Below are positions 1-11,065 of a stretch of 64,000 nt of DNA, piece after piece. A program made the position numbers and the translations under genes. The number at the start of each line of letters is the position of its first letter. The stretch's first letter is position 1. The stretch covers positions 15,941,085 through 16,005,084 of the forward strand of contig NC_085140.1 of assembly GCF_024139115.2 (NCBI RefSeq). The letters run 5' to 3'. Under the pieces are notes generated by a model. It was not told where the DNA came from. It was given only the letters and a program-made list of their open reading frames with translations, and made no database searches. Source of the stretch: Armigeres subalbatus (Eukaryota > Arthropoda > Insecta > Diptera > Culicidae).

Positions 1-164
1 CTTCTTTTGAAATTCCGAAGAATGTCTTACGGAAATTCCCAAAAATTTCAATTAGGAAATTTCAAAGATGTTCCTTTCGGAAATTTCGAAGAATTTCTTT
101 TCGGAAATTTCCATGAAATTCCTTTTGGAAATTATGAAAAATTTCCCTTTGTAATGGTTGATGA
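1..164. repeat. TTCCGAAG-type simple repeat, left edge
   Basis: Degenerate repeats of short units such as GGAAATTTC and TTTCGGAAATTTC run off the left edge of the window. This is the same family as the much longer block that starts near 936. Open frames here exist only because the repeat unit lacks stops. Confidence 0.8.
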
Positions 165-935
165 AGATCTAATCCCCCGGATCGAAACGTTGGCAATGAT
201 CCAAAATTATCAACGTTCAGGGTGGTATATATCGGTGGCCCAACGGCTGAAAGTTTTAAGAGTGTTGGTGAGTGTTTTGCCGTTGCAACGGAAAAAATTC
301 TATCGGAAAATTTGGCCATAAAGTAAACCAGGAATCAGCTAAGCTGTTTCGCATTTTTTTTGGAAGTAAATAAAATTTGAGCAAAATGTTGAAAAATTTT
401 CAATGAAGGGATGTGTTGTCAGTATACAATACGACGGAATCTTAGTACTGCATGAGAAATGGCCTTCTAGCAATACTTCACCGATTTCGACGGACATTTT
501 ATTTTTGTTTTGTTAGTTGCCATATGGAAACCGAATCGTGAACATTTTGCCATAAGAAAACCCGAAAGTTCACTGGTGTGTACAAAATTCACCAAGCTCG
601 GATTACCAACACAACTACAATATCTTCCCACCTGTAATGTAGAGCCCTGATCAACGTTTCTCATGTGACTGAAAAACCAAAAATCCTGTACATTCAAAGT
701 TATCATTGCCTATATGCTGGTATTAAGCCACCCGGTGTGGAAATTAATTTACCATGCCTGGAAACTTGATTATGCATATAGCATGTACAACATGTGACAG
801 ATTTGATTCGGAAAAGGTATTGGAGAGTAACCGCCCTTCGGTGGGGCTTCTTGATCCCAATGAATTCCCAAAAATCCTGATTATTAACAACAAACCCAGT
901 CGAAATTCTTACAAAATTCTAAAGGGTTATTCTTA
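165..935. repeat. Non-satellite insert with SINE-like segments
   Basis: This stretch interrupts the simple repeat. It begins with CCCCGGATCGAAACGTTGGC, a motif that recurs at about 3678-3700 (one variant) and 36157-36173, so it belongs to a dispersed repeat. Near 812-860 the sequence ggtattggagagtaaccgccc resembles the tail of the tRNA-like SINEs at 29.9 and 50.9 kb. I see no convincing gene; short frames lack coding character. Confidence 0.45.
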
Positions 936-3675
936 GGAACTCCCTAAGGGAAGAACTTAGATTTTCGAAGGGGGAGTTCTTCCGAATTTTAGGCGGGAAA
1001 TTCTTCGGAATTCCCAAATGAATTTTTCGGAGTTTACAAAGGGAAATCCAAAGGAAAAGTCTTCAAATGGGACTTTTTTTCGGAATTTCTAAGAGGAAAG
1101 TCTTTAGAACTTTAATTTTTCGGAATTTTCAAAGGAAAACTTTTTAGAATATTTTATGGTAAATTCATTGGAATTTCCGAAAGAAAAATCTTCGGAATTT
1201 CAGGAGGATAATTTTTCGGAATTTCCTAATGGACATTTTTAAATTTCCAAGTGAAATTCTTTGAAACTTTCTAAAGGTAATTCATCAGAATGGTAGAGAA
1301 ATGTAAAGAAATGTTTGGACTTTGAGAAGGAAAAATTTTCGATTTTCGGAAGGAAATTCTCTCGGGATTTCCAAAGATTTTTTTTTCGGAATTTCCGAAG
1401 GAATTTCTTAAGGAAAGTTGTCCTGAATTTCCGAAAAGAAATTCTTTGCAATTTTCAAATGGTATTTTTTTCCGGAGATTTCCGAAAGATAATTCTCTGG
1501 AATTTTCACAAGAGAATTACCGCAGGACTTTTTTTTGGGATTTCTGAAACAAAATTCTTCGCAATTTCCGTAAAAAAATTCTTTGGAATTTTCGAATGAA
1601 AACTCTTTGGAAAAAGGTTCTTGCTTTGGAATTTCCGAAAATTATTCGGGATTTCCGAAGGAAGTTCACTCGGAATCTATGAAGGGGAGTTCTTCGGAAT
1701 TTACAAAAGAAAATTCTTCGGAGTTGCCAAAGTTAAATTTATCAAAATTTCGGAAGGAAAAATAGACGGAAATTGTTCGGATATTTTAAGGAATTTTTTT
1801 TTAAATTTTTAAAGGGGTATACTTTGGAATTTCCGAAACAAAATTCTTCGGAATTTGAGAAAGAGAGATTTTCAAAATTTTTAAAGAGAAATTGTTCGAA
1901 GTTTACAAAGGGAAACTTTTCGGAATCTCCAAAGGGGAAATTTTTCGGAATTTCCGTTGGGAAAACCTCCGGAATTTCCGAAGGCAGTTTTTCGAGTTTG
2001 AAGAAATTATTTGGAAGGATAATTCATCGAAACTTTCAAAGGGAAATTCTTCGGAATTTCCAAAGACAAAGACAAGTTAAATTTTTGGGATTTCCGAAGG
2101 AAAATTCTTCGCAATTTCCGAAGAAAAAACTTCGGAATTTTCGAATGCAAACTCTCTAGAAACGTCGTCGGATTTTCCTAATGAAAATTGTTCTTGTTGT
2201 TTCTAAAGGTCATTTCTTTGGAATTTCCGAAAGAAAATTATTAGAAATTTCCGAAGAGAGTTTATTCGGAAGCTCTGAAGGGGAGTTTCCATTTTTCAAC
2301 ATTTCCATTTTTCAACATTTCAGAAGTAACAATCTACGGAATTTCTAAAGACAAATTGTTTATTCGATATATCCAAAGGGATATACTTCGGAATTTCCGA
2401 AGCAAAATCTTCGGAATTTGAGAAAGAGAAATCTTCGTTATATTTAAAGAGAAATTGTTCGAAGTTCACAAAGGGAAACTTTTCGGAATCTCTAAAGGCA
2501 ATTTTTGGAATTTCCGTTGGAAAAATCTCCGGAATTTCCGAAAGGGAGATTTTCGAGTTTCCATAGGAAATTTTTTGGAACTTTTAAAGGATAATTTATC
2601 GCAACTTTCAAAGGGAAATTCTTCGGATTTCCCAAAGAGTCCTTTGGAATTTCTGTAGGATTTTTCGGGATTTCCAAAGGAAAATTCTACTCAATTTTCG
2701 TAAAAAAATTCTTCGGTATTTTCTTTGGAAACTCCGAAGGAAAATTCTTCGGAATTCCCGAAGAGAAATTCGTCAGATTTTCCTAATGGAAATTTTTCTG
2801 AATTTCCGAAGGAATTTTTTTTTCGGAGTTTCTAAAGATTATTTCTATGGAATTTCCGAAAGAAAATTATTCGGAATTTTTATGGAATGTCTGAAGGAAA
2901 GTTCTTCGGAATCTACAGAGGGAAATTGTTCAGAATTCCTTAATTGAAATTCTTAATTGAAAAACTTCAGAAGAAAAAAATCTACGAAATTTCTAACGAG
3001 AAATTGCTCGGAATTTCTGAAGCGAAATTTTTCAGGATTTCTGAACCGAAATTCTTCGGAATTTTCGAAGGGATATATTTCGAAATTTCCGAATTAAACT
3101 CTTCGGAATTCGAAAAAGGAAAATCTTCGGAATTTTCAAAGAGACATTGTTCGAAATTTTTGAAGGGAAACCAAAAGGTAATTTTTCAGAATTTTCGATT
3201 TTCCAAGGGAAATTCTTTAGAATCTTCAAAAGGAAAAAATCCATGAAAAGTGCTTCAGAATTTCCGAAGGAAATGCGTCGGAATGTAGAATTTTTTTTTG
3301 GGTTTCCAAAGGACAATTCTTCTGAATTTTCGAATGAAACTCTTTGAAAATTCTGAAGGAAAGTTCTTCGGAATTTCCGAAGAAAAATCCTTCGAAGTTT
3401 CTTAAGGTTAATTCTTCGGAATTTCTGAAGAATTTTTTTTTTCGAATTTTCATTTTCAGAATTTCCGAAGGAATTTTTCTTCGGAATTTCCAAAAGTCAA
3501 TTCTGTGAAACTTCTGGAAGAATTTTTTTTCGGAATTTAAGATGGATAAATCTTCGGTATTTTCAAAAAGAAATTGTTTGGAGTTTTCAAGGGGAAATTT
3601 TCCGGAACCTCCGAAGGGAATTGCCAGAGGAATACTCTGAAAGGAAAATTCATCGGAATTTCCAAAAGAAATCTT
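936..3675. repeat. Long TTCCGAAG / CTTCGGAA simple-repeat array
   Basis: About 2.7 kb of degenerate repeat built on ATTTCCGAAGG and ATTCTTCGGAATT, repeating roughly every 25-45 bp with much point and length variation. The core is self-complementary (TTCCGAAG against CTTCGGAA), so either strand looks alike and many short hairpins are possible. It contains open frames of 60-150 codons on both strands, rich in F, S, G, K and N; these follow from the repeat and are not genes. Related blocks lie at 22.0, 24.5, 28.6, 29.5, 30.9, 43.1, 44.2 and 45.7 kb. Confidence 0.85.
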
Positions 3676-4110
3676 TAACCCGCGGATCGAAATGTTGGCA
3701 ATAATCCAAATAATCTCCTTGCTTATTTATTGAAGAACAGTAATTGTTGAGAAAATCTTATTTTTTTAGAATTTTGATGTATTTTAGGTAAGCTATTTGA
3801 AATTTTCTCATACATAAATGTAGGAAACGAGTTCAATAATTAAAGTAAATGTGTTGTTAAATAATATGATCAAGTCATAATTATAGTTAAAATAACAAAC
3901 GATACACCAACAAGAAAGTTATATGCAATGGTAGAACAGATAATTTTGAAGTCGCGGAAAGCCCGGGAAGCAAACAGCAAGTCAGAGTTAATAAAAGTTA
4001 TTTTGCAAAAGGCTCGGTCCAGTCCCACTCCGAGAACCCGTAGAAATCTTGTTCCTCCTACTGTTCAATCTATACCCCTCGTGTATCATTTCGCACACCT
4101 TTACCCGCAG
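3676..4110 (+). other. Intron sequence before exon at 4111
   Basis: After the repeat array comes a copy of the GGATCGAAATGTTGGC motif and then A/T-rich sequence. The last 60 bases are pyrimidine-rich and end in TTTACCCGCAG at 4110, a good splice acceptor. The frame open from 3928 is out of conserved context before 4111 and is better read as intron. Confidence 0.55.
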
Positions 4111-4287
4111 GCCGGCCTGGCCGGGAGCATATCCAACGTCAAGCTCGGTGAGCCCCGCAGCCCCGAACAGGCCAGTTCGGAAGAGCGCATCCGTCGCCAG
4201 AGCTGGGAACTGGGCAACGCGGACTATGCCGGGAGAGACGCTTTCAAGAACATCTGGGACCGCATCCAGAGAACGATGGACGACTGA
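4111..4287 (+). CDS. Gene 1, alternative terminal exon A (module copy 1)
   Basis: The reading frame starts in phase 0 right after a CAG acceptor and gives 58 residues followed by TGA. The segment contains LGEPRSPEQ, RRQSWELGNADYAGRD and FKNIWDRIQ. About 33 of 58 residues match the exon at 17051, and the matches sit on W, G, D and E positions, so this is a real coding module and not chance. The gene enters from the left of the window; upstream exons are not present. The exon ends in -MDD and is followed by its own 3' UTR with AATAAA at 4492, so it closes a short isoform. I do not recognise the family; a cytoskeletal or sarcomeric scaffold is only a guess from the highly charged module and disordered tails of the other exons. 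Confidence 0.75.
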   Translation, partial: AGLAGSISNVKLGEPRSPEQASSEERIRRQSWELGNADYAGRDAFKNIWDRIQRTMDD

Positions 4288-4510
4288 TTTTGCGTTCGAG
4301 ATTTTTTGTTATATTGCTTTCTTTTTCTCATCGAGTAGAAAATGATGCTGAATAACGCGCGATTTCACATCTAGAAACTTTGTTTTGTTGTAGCATATTT
4401 TATTATATTATTCGTTTTGTAGTGGTTTATTGAAGCATTTGCAATTCATGTTACTTTCGGGTGAATAGTTATATTATTATTCTATATTCCTAATAAATGG
4501 TGTTACTGAA
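4288..4510 (+). promoter_or_regulatory. 3' UTR and poly(A) signal of exon A isoform
   Basis: A/T-rich sequence after the TGA carries AATAAA at 4492-4497, about 205 bases past the stop, which is suitable for cleavage shortly afterwards. From about 4510 to 4888 I see only intron-like sequence that ends in the acceptor before 4889. Confidence 0.5.
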
Positions 4511-4888
4511 GCAAGCAAAAACGCAAAAATTGAAATTGTCATCCTATTTTATCACACTGATGGACGGGACTGAAAGATAGGGTCCGCGGTTAATTTTTAT
4601 GTTGAGTATGAAGTCGTTTACTATTTTCCAAATCGAAAAAAGCTCCGCAGAAATGCAATTTTAGGAGCAATCTGCTGGCGAATTGTGAACTTTATTTTAC
4701 CGGTCCCTATCGTGGATGAATATCAACCAATTCTTTGTAAACACTTATTCCACGAGCTTTGAATTTTAGATTGACTTACCCTTGTAAAATTTGTACAAAA
4801 AAGAAACTCTTACACTCAAATACACCCAACCTGCTTACGTTTTGTGTTTGTGCCTAAGAATATTGTTCCCACCTTGTTTCTATAACAG

Positions 4889-5762
4889 CAAAAAACATTC
4901 AGTAACTGGATCAAACCCAGCCAGGTCAGTACTATTAGCAATGCGTACCGGTCATCCGGTACCGGAAGCTTCTACACTGGCGATTACCATGGCGGCGATC
5001 ATTTGGGTGGTGGCGGTGGCGATCACAATGGTAATTATAACCCTAGCACTACTCCGGCACCGGGCTCGGGAACTGCGTTCCATCCGCACTGGGATCAGTT
5101 CGTTCCCAGCTATGATGCGACAATTGAGTACGCAGATCCCTGGGAGGAGTACCTCCGCAAGCAGGAGGAAGAGCGCGATCGCCTGGCCCGCGATCAGCAG
5201 AAGCGTGAGGAGGAGAGACTGTATTATCAATATCTTGACAACCAAAGGTTGCAGGAACAGCATCGGCGCGATCATGAACACTGGCAGCAGCAGCAGCAAC
5301 AGCATCACAGTCAACCTCATCATGATCATCAACACCATCATCATCATCATCACCATAATCAAGAGCACCATGACCATCATCAGCATCATCACCAGCTTGA
5401 GCATCACCACGGCGATCATCACGGTCATCAGCAAGATGCTAATGTTTTTCAGAGCACAGAACAGTGGGTAGAACACGTGCACAGACACGATCATGGTGGT
5501 CACTGGGATCCGGAACCGTGGCAACCGGACAGTTCACAGCAAGAAAGTGGTGGTGGTGGGTGGGGCAGCGGCCACGACGAACATCACCAACATCATCATC
5601 AGCAGCAGCAGCAGCAGGAGGGCGATCACGGTCGCCATGTAGAAAATCGTGATCACGGGGCTGGTAGTGGTGGCGGTGGCGATCATCAGGAATCACAGCA
5701 GGATCATCATCATGAACAACAAGAGCAAGATCAACATTCACATGGTGGTGGTGACGGGGTAG
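4889..5762 (+). CDS. Gene 1, alternative exon B (His-rich)
   Basis: Acceptor TTTCTATAACAG ends at 4888 and the frame is open in phase 0 from 4889. The peptide begins QKTFSNWIKPSQVSTISNAY, then a Gly/Asp linker, then an ordered-looking core with HPHWDQFVPSYDATIEY and ADPWEEYLRKQEEERDRL followed by a charged, probably helical Glu/Arg/Gln stretch. From about residue 125 it becomes a long His/Gln/Gly/Asp low-complexity tail with runs of eight His, coded by mixed CAC/CAT codons. Two overlapping donors lie at the end: GGG|GTAGGT after 5758 (phase 0) and TAG|GTAATC after 5762 (phase 1). The second matches the phase needed by the exon at 40333. Without splicing the frame continues to TAA at 5891-5893. 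The exon gives ~291 residues. Function unknown; His tracts could bind metal, but that is inference. Confidence 0.75.
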
Positions 5763-6040
5763 GTAATCCGTTTCCGTTTATGACTAATGAATGCGTTTTT
5801 TCGCGGGTTCTCAGACGCTTCGCCACTAATCAAACGATCGTTACTGTTTTTTACAAATCTTTAACACCATTTAGTTGCATGTTTGACGATTAACAAGCTG
5901 TAAATTGTTGTAAATATTCAGTTGATTTAATGTTAAGTTTGATTACTTCAACTTACTTCTTATTGCTGTTGCATGCATGTCACAAATACACACCCGGGAT
6001 CGAAAATCATCGTCACAGGACAAAAAAAATAAAACATTGT
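5763..6040 (+). promoter_or_regulatory. Read-through tail and poly(A) signal after exon B
   Basis: If the donors at 5758/5762 are not used, translation runs to TAA at 5891-5893, adding a short tail. AATAAA follows at 6028-6033. This arrangement would allow an isoform ended by intronic polyadenylation. Confidence 0.4.
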
Positions 6041-7120
6041 TTTGACATGGATTTGATTTGCATCAAATATCAATGCTCTCGTAGTAACCGGAGGTAGGAG
6101 AATACAGAATAGAAATAGTTTATAGTTGGTTTAAATATTTCCCTGATTCCTTTTCCTCTCTGTTCTATGCCATAGTTTAAAAATGTTCCTTTCGATCAAA
6201 AATTTCAACCTTCGGTGTACACGAATTCAAGTGAATATTGATATAATTTTCAATGGTTGGTTGGATTGTGAAAGTCTCATCTGCATTGGAATCATTTGGT
6301 TTGATTGGTGTTTTCCATATGAAAAAAAAAATGAAACTAATTTTGTGTAAGAAAAATATATTCTTCTAAATTTAAATTAAATCTAAATTCTTCGTATTTT
6401 TTTCCGATAACACATTAATAGAAATTGATTTGATAATAACTTTTACTTCAAGGAGCCTTAATATCATGTACTATTGGTATTTTTAGTTCTTATCTATTTT
6501 ATAGGCCGTCTATTAAAATAATAGTTGAAACCATTACAACTTTCTAACACATATGCTCTGACAATAGATTTCATATTGACACTAACTGTGATAATTTGCA
6601 CTGCCCTGAATTTTGTAATAGCGATAATCAATATATATTTATAGTTCAGCGCCGTTGTCACACATTTTCAAACCGTAAACCATAGCATACATAATATCTT
6701 TAGATCTAATCAAGATAGTACAAATGTATTATAGATGTTAAATTTATAACGAACTGCCACAGGCAGGCAGTTTAAATTTCATTTCTTGTACCATTCTTCT
6801 ATGTTCTATGATTCTTTGTCCGACTGTCGTTGTTACTAGAGGCCGAGTGTACCTCTGCGTCTCCACGGTAACCGATATTGGGTTAGTTAAAAAGGATATT
6901 TTATCTGGTTTCACTTCATTAAGTGATGCAATCTAAATATGAGACGAGATATTAATATGCGCATTGAAAATATTCTACTCACGTTGCTCCTCATTAAACC
7001 GACATAAATACATAAATACGACCAAACGCGCACTAATAAATTTGTTCATCGGCCACACAAAGCAGAATGAATTATTTTAGATGATTGCGCAACGCAACAC
7101 GATCAAACAGGCACTGATTA
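6041..7120. other. A/T-rich intron, no gene seen
   Basis: No conserved frame, RNA gene or clear mobile element is visible here. Short homopolymer and A/T runs only. Confidence 0.5.
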
Positions 7121-7690
7121 ATGAAATACCAAATTTTCAAAACGACCTATCTGCTTTTGTAAACAAACATTCAAACGTCGATTTTTTTTGCGAATCTGAG
7201 AGCACGCCCACGCAAACCAACACCACAGACAAACAGACGGAAAAATATCGTCCTTCGCTTTTCAGAAAACACTACTGCCATCTGTTATCAGAATCGCGAG
7301 AAACACAGTCGGCCATTATTATTTCCCATTTGACGTTTGCTCCTAACGCATACATCTATATCAATCATCATCATCATCGTCATCAACACAGAAAACATTC
7401 AGCAGCATATACACTAATCAAATGTCAAAGCGATTGAACACTAGCGCCTCTCTTGGCACAATCGCGTAGCACAGATGTATTTCAAATCAACCGTTGAACA
7501 CGTGAACGATGTTGAAATGAGAAGTGTTACGTCTGTTTGTCTGTGCCAACACCATCAACACGTAACGTAGGTAGAGGCTTCTGTTACCTGTTGATGGTGT
7601 TAATTTGCGTGGGTGTGCCCTCATATTCGTCAAATCGCTGTTTGAATCTTTGCTTACAAAAGCAGATAAGTCGTTTTGAAAATTTGGCAT
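7121..7690. mobile_element. Inverted-repeat (MITE-like) element, diverged
   Basis: The left arm around 7124-7225 (ccaaattttcaaaacgacc, then CACGCCCACGCAAACCAACA) reappears inverted around 7595-7690 (ggtcgttttgaaaatttgg equivalents and TTTGCGTGGGTGTG). It is a diverged relative of the cleaner element at 15754-15992, which shares the TTTGTAAACAAAGATTC-type stretch and the TTTGCGTGGG stretch. No transposase frame. The two overlapping open frames of 118 and 67 codons are just the two arms read in opposite directions. Confidence 0.7.
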
Positions 7691-8032
7691 TGAATTAGTT
7701 TACCGGCCGCACACTGATTAAGGACAAGCCTCCCGGAATCGAAATTTAAATCTACTCGCATTTTCAAGTGCGTCGCAGCATGCGTGGAGTAATGAAAATG
7801 ACAGTTGTGCGTTGCTTCCGTATTGAGTGGCGTGCCCTTGAAAACGCGAGTAGATTTAGTTTTGTATTTTGAGAGGCTTGTTGGGACTTTTTTTTTCGAG
7901 ATCGTTTTTTTAATGTTACGGTGACTCGGGGAGGCACTACACACCGTGTTATTTTTCCTATCCTTTGTCTCTTTCTAGCATTGCCACCTCGTAATTTTGG
8001 AGTGGCCTCCATTATCTCCAATTTTGGCCAAA
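7691..8032 (-). other. Probable 3' part of BEL/Pao remnant
   Basis: Open frames of 85-96 codons on the - strand without recognisable motifs. From position and orientation this is probably the downstream part of the degenerate retroelement at 8033-10130, but nothing in the peptide itself proves it. Confidence 0.3.
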
Positions 8033-9279
8033 TTATCTAGGACTGTCGTTTAAACGCTTAGCGGACCGATTCCTTGGGGCTTGATTCGTCATTCCACCAC
8101 GTAGCATAGTCGGCGACGTTGAGTTTGCTTGGGTTGTATCTACAAATGGACGGTATCTCCGGTGTTCCGATCGAATCCACGCCAACTTCACTCCGGAGTT
8201 TGACATAGAAAATCTAATAAACAAACAGCTCTCTCGTATGCCATAGTATTTGCTTTGGCGATTCTCTCCATTCGAATCCTTCTTTCGAGTGTATCCACCT
8301 GATAAGAAGTCGTCAACATTACGCTTCTTTCAAAATTTAGTGGCTGACGAGGCGCTTGCGGCTCCAAAGGTAAGAAAGTTCATCTTGTACTGCTGTACAT
8401 GTTGTGCTGACTTTTAGGACTATCACAGGAAAGATACATCTGAGCCGGACAGTCGTGTTTGATTGCTCTTGCTTGATGAAACATTTCTTTGACGTTACCG
8501 CTTACACGGCCAACGGATACTGCCGAAACCGAAACTGCTCGGACCGGAATGCGTAAGTCATGTGCAGGTAGAAGGTTGGAGTTCCATCGACTTTTACTGC
8601 TTAGTGCCAACTCAAATCAATTTCTCCCGGCTTTTAAGGTTACTAGGCCTAATGGCAAATTCCATATCCGTCTGGGATCGGGCTTCGACAGCTCGATTAG
8701 TATACCCTTTTCTTCAGTATTCGATAACTGGAGGGTGGATTTTTTTTGAGGAGCGAATCTCGAATCTTTCGCCTTTTCGAGGCACTCTATCTACGAAGTC
8801 GGATCTCAACAGCAGGCCAGTCTGGAAGCGATCTTCAATCCGACGCGTTGAATCCTCCATGATTTTACTAGCTTTCGATTCTTCCCTAGACTAACATTGG
8901 CTGAAAATCAGTGAGGCAGTCTTCGGCGTTACAGTATTTAATATTTATCATGCGATCAAGTTTCGCTCTCGGACATCGAATCTTTGCTGCTACGACGCTG
9001 TTGTTTCTCTTACTTAGAACTTAGCATACGGTAGGCACGCTCTTGAGCTGAAAGCGCTTATTCCGACCCATTTCTGGCACTTTTAGTGAAAGGATCTGTG
9101 ACTTATCGTCTGTCCTTGTCAAGACTGCCTGGGGTCTGTCGGTCCTTTCGAACTAGACTTTGCTTGACTAAATGTCATTCAAGAAGGCGAATACGGTGAC
9201 AGACTTACTTTTCGTGCAACGTCGGAATAAAATTGATTGTTCGCAGTGGTGTTCAGTTGACTGTTCGTATGGTTTAAGC

Positions 9280-9668
9280 CAGTGACGGGAAATGTCATAT
9301 CGATGTCATGGGACTAATTTGTTAATAACTTTTTTCACAAGTAATTTACAATCGTATGTTTTATATAAACATAAAGCACTCAAAGGATACTTAAACTTTT
9401 TCTAATAGGTCATTGCTCTAAAACTGAAAATGGCGGCGTGAGAGCCGAATTAGTGTCAAATGACATTAATGTCATGACATTCCGTGACATTTTTAAATTT
9501 CGTTATCATGCCTCACCCTTTATATTTAGAACAATGACCTGTTGGCAAAGTTGTAGGATCACTAAGCATTATGTTAACAAAAAATCCGAGTTGTAAAGAC
9601 TTTTGAAAAAGTTATTAGCAAATTAGTAATGGCAATCCCATGACATTTTTTTGACATTTCCATCACTG
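9280..9668. mobile_element. hAT-like foldback MITE with CAGTG/CACTG ends
   Basis: Ends are CAGTGACGGGAAATGTCA and, inverted, TGACATTTCCATCACTG. The similarity continues inward over most of each half, including TTGTTAATAACTTTTT against AAAAAGTTATTAGCAA and AGGTCATTGCTCTA against AGAACAATGACCT. Flanks GTTTAAGC on the left and GTTAAGCT on the right look like an 8-bp target duplication with one indel. No coding capacity. It sits inside the BEL/Pao remnant and is therefore younger. Confidence 0.75.
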
Positions 9669-9861
9669 GTTAAGCTACCTCAGGCCTACCATATAGATGA
9701 TGGTCGATTTCGCAGCCGTTGATTACACATCGGATTGAGGCTCTACAAATGTGGCGATCGTGGGGGTTAAAGCAATTGCGGCATCCTTTCAATATTTGCA
9801 CGTTTTTTTCAACGACCAAGAGTTGCTGAAATTTCGTGCAGTTATTCAAGCGGTAAGGGAG

Positions 9862-10023
9862 CGTCCACAAATTACGTAACGCTTTGAGGGGGGAGGAGGG
9901 GTTGGCCAAAGTGTGACTATCCATACAAAATTTTCAGACGTTTCATACAAAAAGTGTGACATAGGGGGGAGGGGGGGGGTCGAAAATGCCCAATTTTTGC
10001 GTTACGTAATTAATGGATGTTCC
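9862..10023. mobile_element. Small MITE, GGGAGCGTCC ends, TAA target duplication
   Basis: The left end GGGAGCGTCCACAAATTACG and the right end GTAATTAATGGATGTTCCC are imperfect inverted repeats flanked by TAA on both sides, as for PIF/Harbinger-type insertions. The interior holds G-rich and C-rich tracts. It is inserted into the gag-like part of the BEL/Pao remnant. A related but more worn copy is at about 60134-60290 and a half copy at 24130-24185. Confidence 0.7.
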
Positions 10024-10130
10024 CTAAGGCATTCGCTTTGGTCTTAGGGTTTCTTATGGTCTAAAATGGACGCCACCCATCTGCTGCTCCCTCTTCCTGT
10101 TGTAGCATCTGTATACTGCACCTTCTAACT

Positions 10131-10370
10131 GAAATTCTCCAGGCTCATCATTTGTTCTACTGTTGCTTGAACGTGGCCAGCTGGGTACGGAGAGACAGCA
10201 ATATGGAACTTGTTGTTGATGTGACGGATCGGGACATTCACAGTCGTTTGTTCCCGGATCATTGGTGCTGCTACTATGAGGTAGCTGGCGCTATAGGTGT
10301 GTAGATTTGATTGGTTGTATAGGGGAAGCTTGTCGGTAATGACGTACTCTTCAATCCAGCCTTTAGGGTG
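10131..10370 (-). other. Unassigned sequence, perhaps BEL/Pao upstream part
   Basis: A - strand frame of 91 codons covers this stretch but carries no motif I recognise. It may be part of the neighbouring retroelement. No host gene is supported. Confidence 0.25.
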
Positions 10371-10449
10371 GTTATACAACAAAGCCATCTTGGAAACCAC
10401 GTGCTTTTTTTATACAACAAGGCCATCTTGGAAACCACGTGCTTTTTTT
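10371..10449. repeat. Recent 37-bp tandem duplication
   Basis: The segment TTATACAACAARGCCATCTT ... ACCACGTGCTTTTTT occurs twice in direct tandem with a single A/G difference, pointing to a recent duplication. Confidence 0.85.
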
Positions 10450-10529
10450 AGTGATTTTTCAAGAGCACGAATTGAGAGAACCACAACGCCCATGGGGATG
10501 AAACATCCGTAGATCGTTTGCTTACTCAT

Positions 10530-11065
10530 GCTCAAATACGGTCCAGAAAGTACAAAACTATCATACAATGCCATAACTATTGAAATCATGAAGTTTGATG
10601 TGTTGCATGATGGGTTCTATTTATTTCCCAAGATTTACTTTTCAACCGGTACTCAGTAAATCCGTTTACTGGTTTCAGTCGGTTCAACTACGGCTCAGGA
10701 AGTACAAAACTACCATATATTGCCATAGCTTCTGAAATCATGAAGTTTGATGTGTCGCATGATGGGTTTTACTTATCTCCCAAGATTTACATTTGAACGG
10801 GTACTTGGTAAATCTGTCTACCGGTTCCAATCGGTTCAAATACGGTCCAAGAAATACACAACTACCATAGAAAGCCATAACTTTTGAAATCATGAAGTTT
10901 GATGTGCCGCATGATGGGGTTTATTCATTTTCCAAAACTTACCCTTGAATCGGTACTCGGTAAATTCGTTTACCGGTTCCAATCGGTTCAAAACTACCAT
11001 ATATTGTCATAACTTTTGAAATTATGAAGTTTGATGTGCCGCATGATGGTATTCGCCTATTTCCG
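10530..11065. repeat. Tandem repeat, ~155-165 bp unit, about 3.4 copies
   Basis: Each unit carries CAAATACGGTCC, then CATAACTTTTGAAATCATGA, AAGTTTGATGTGCCGCATGA and GGTAAATCCGTTTACCGGTT. Copies start near 10532, 10685, 10845 and 10985; the last is truncated. Divergence between copies is roughly 10-20 percent. No coding frame runs through the units. Confidence 0.85.

Larger units (their letters stand above)
8033..10130 (-). mobile_element. Degenerate BEL/Pao-type LTR retrotransposon, pol and gag pieces
   Basis: On the - strand three conserved pieces occur in the right order. Near 9690-9858 is a zinc-knuckle-like gag end with CRNCFNPHDRHICR and CVINGCEIDHHL. Near 8900-8380 is reverse transcriptase-like sequence with KEMFHQARAIKHDCPAQMYL, preceded by fragments resembling DSTRRIEDRFQTGLLLRSD. 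Near 8220-8033 is an RNase H-like stretch with LAWIRSEHRRYRPFVD. Frames are broken by frameshifts and stops. The element is further interrupted by a foldback element at 9280-9668 and a MITE at 9862-10023. LTRs are not identified, so the limits are approximate. Family assignment rests on recognition of these motifs only. Confidence 0.6.

Noticed and set aside
1773..3493. Open frames of 100-153 codons on both strands
   Set aside because: They follow the GGAATTTCCGAAG repeat, give low-complexity F/S/G/K/N peptides on both strands, and have no start or splice context.
4952..5524. 190-codon - strand frame rich in Met, Val and Leu
   Set aside because: It is the antisense shadow of the His-rich exon (CAT/CAC read as ATG/GTG).
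7363..7386. CAT microsatellite as a regulatory element
   Set aside because: Only a few units, inside a diverged MITE; no reason to assign a role.
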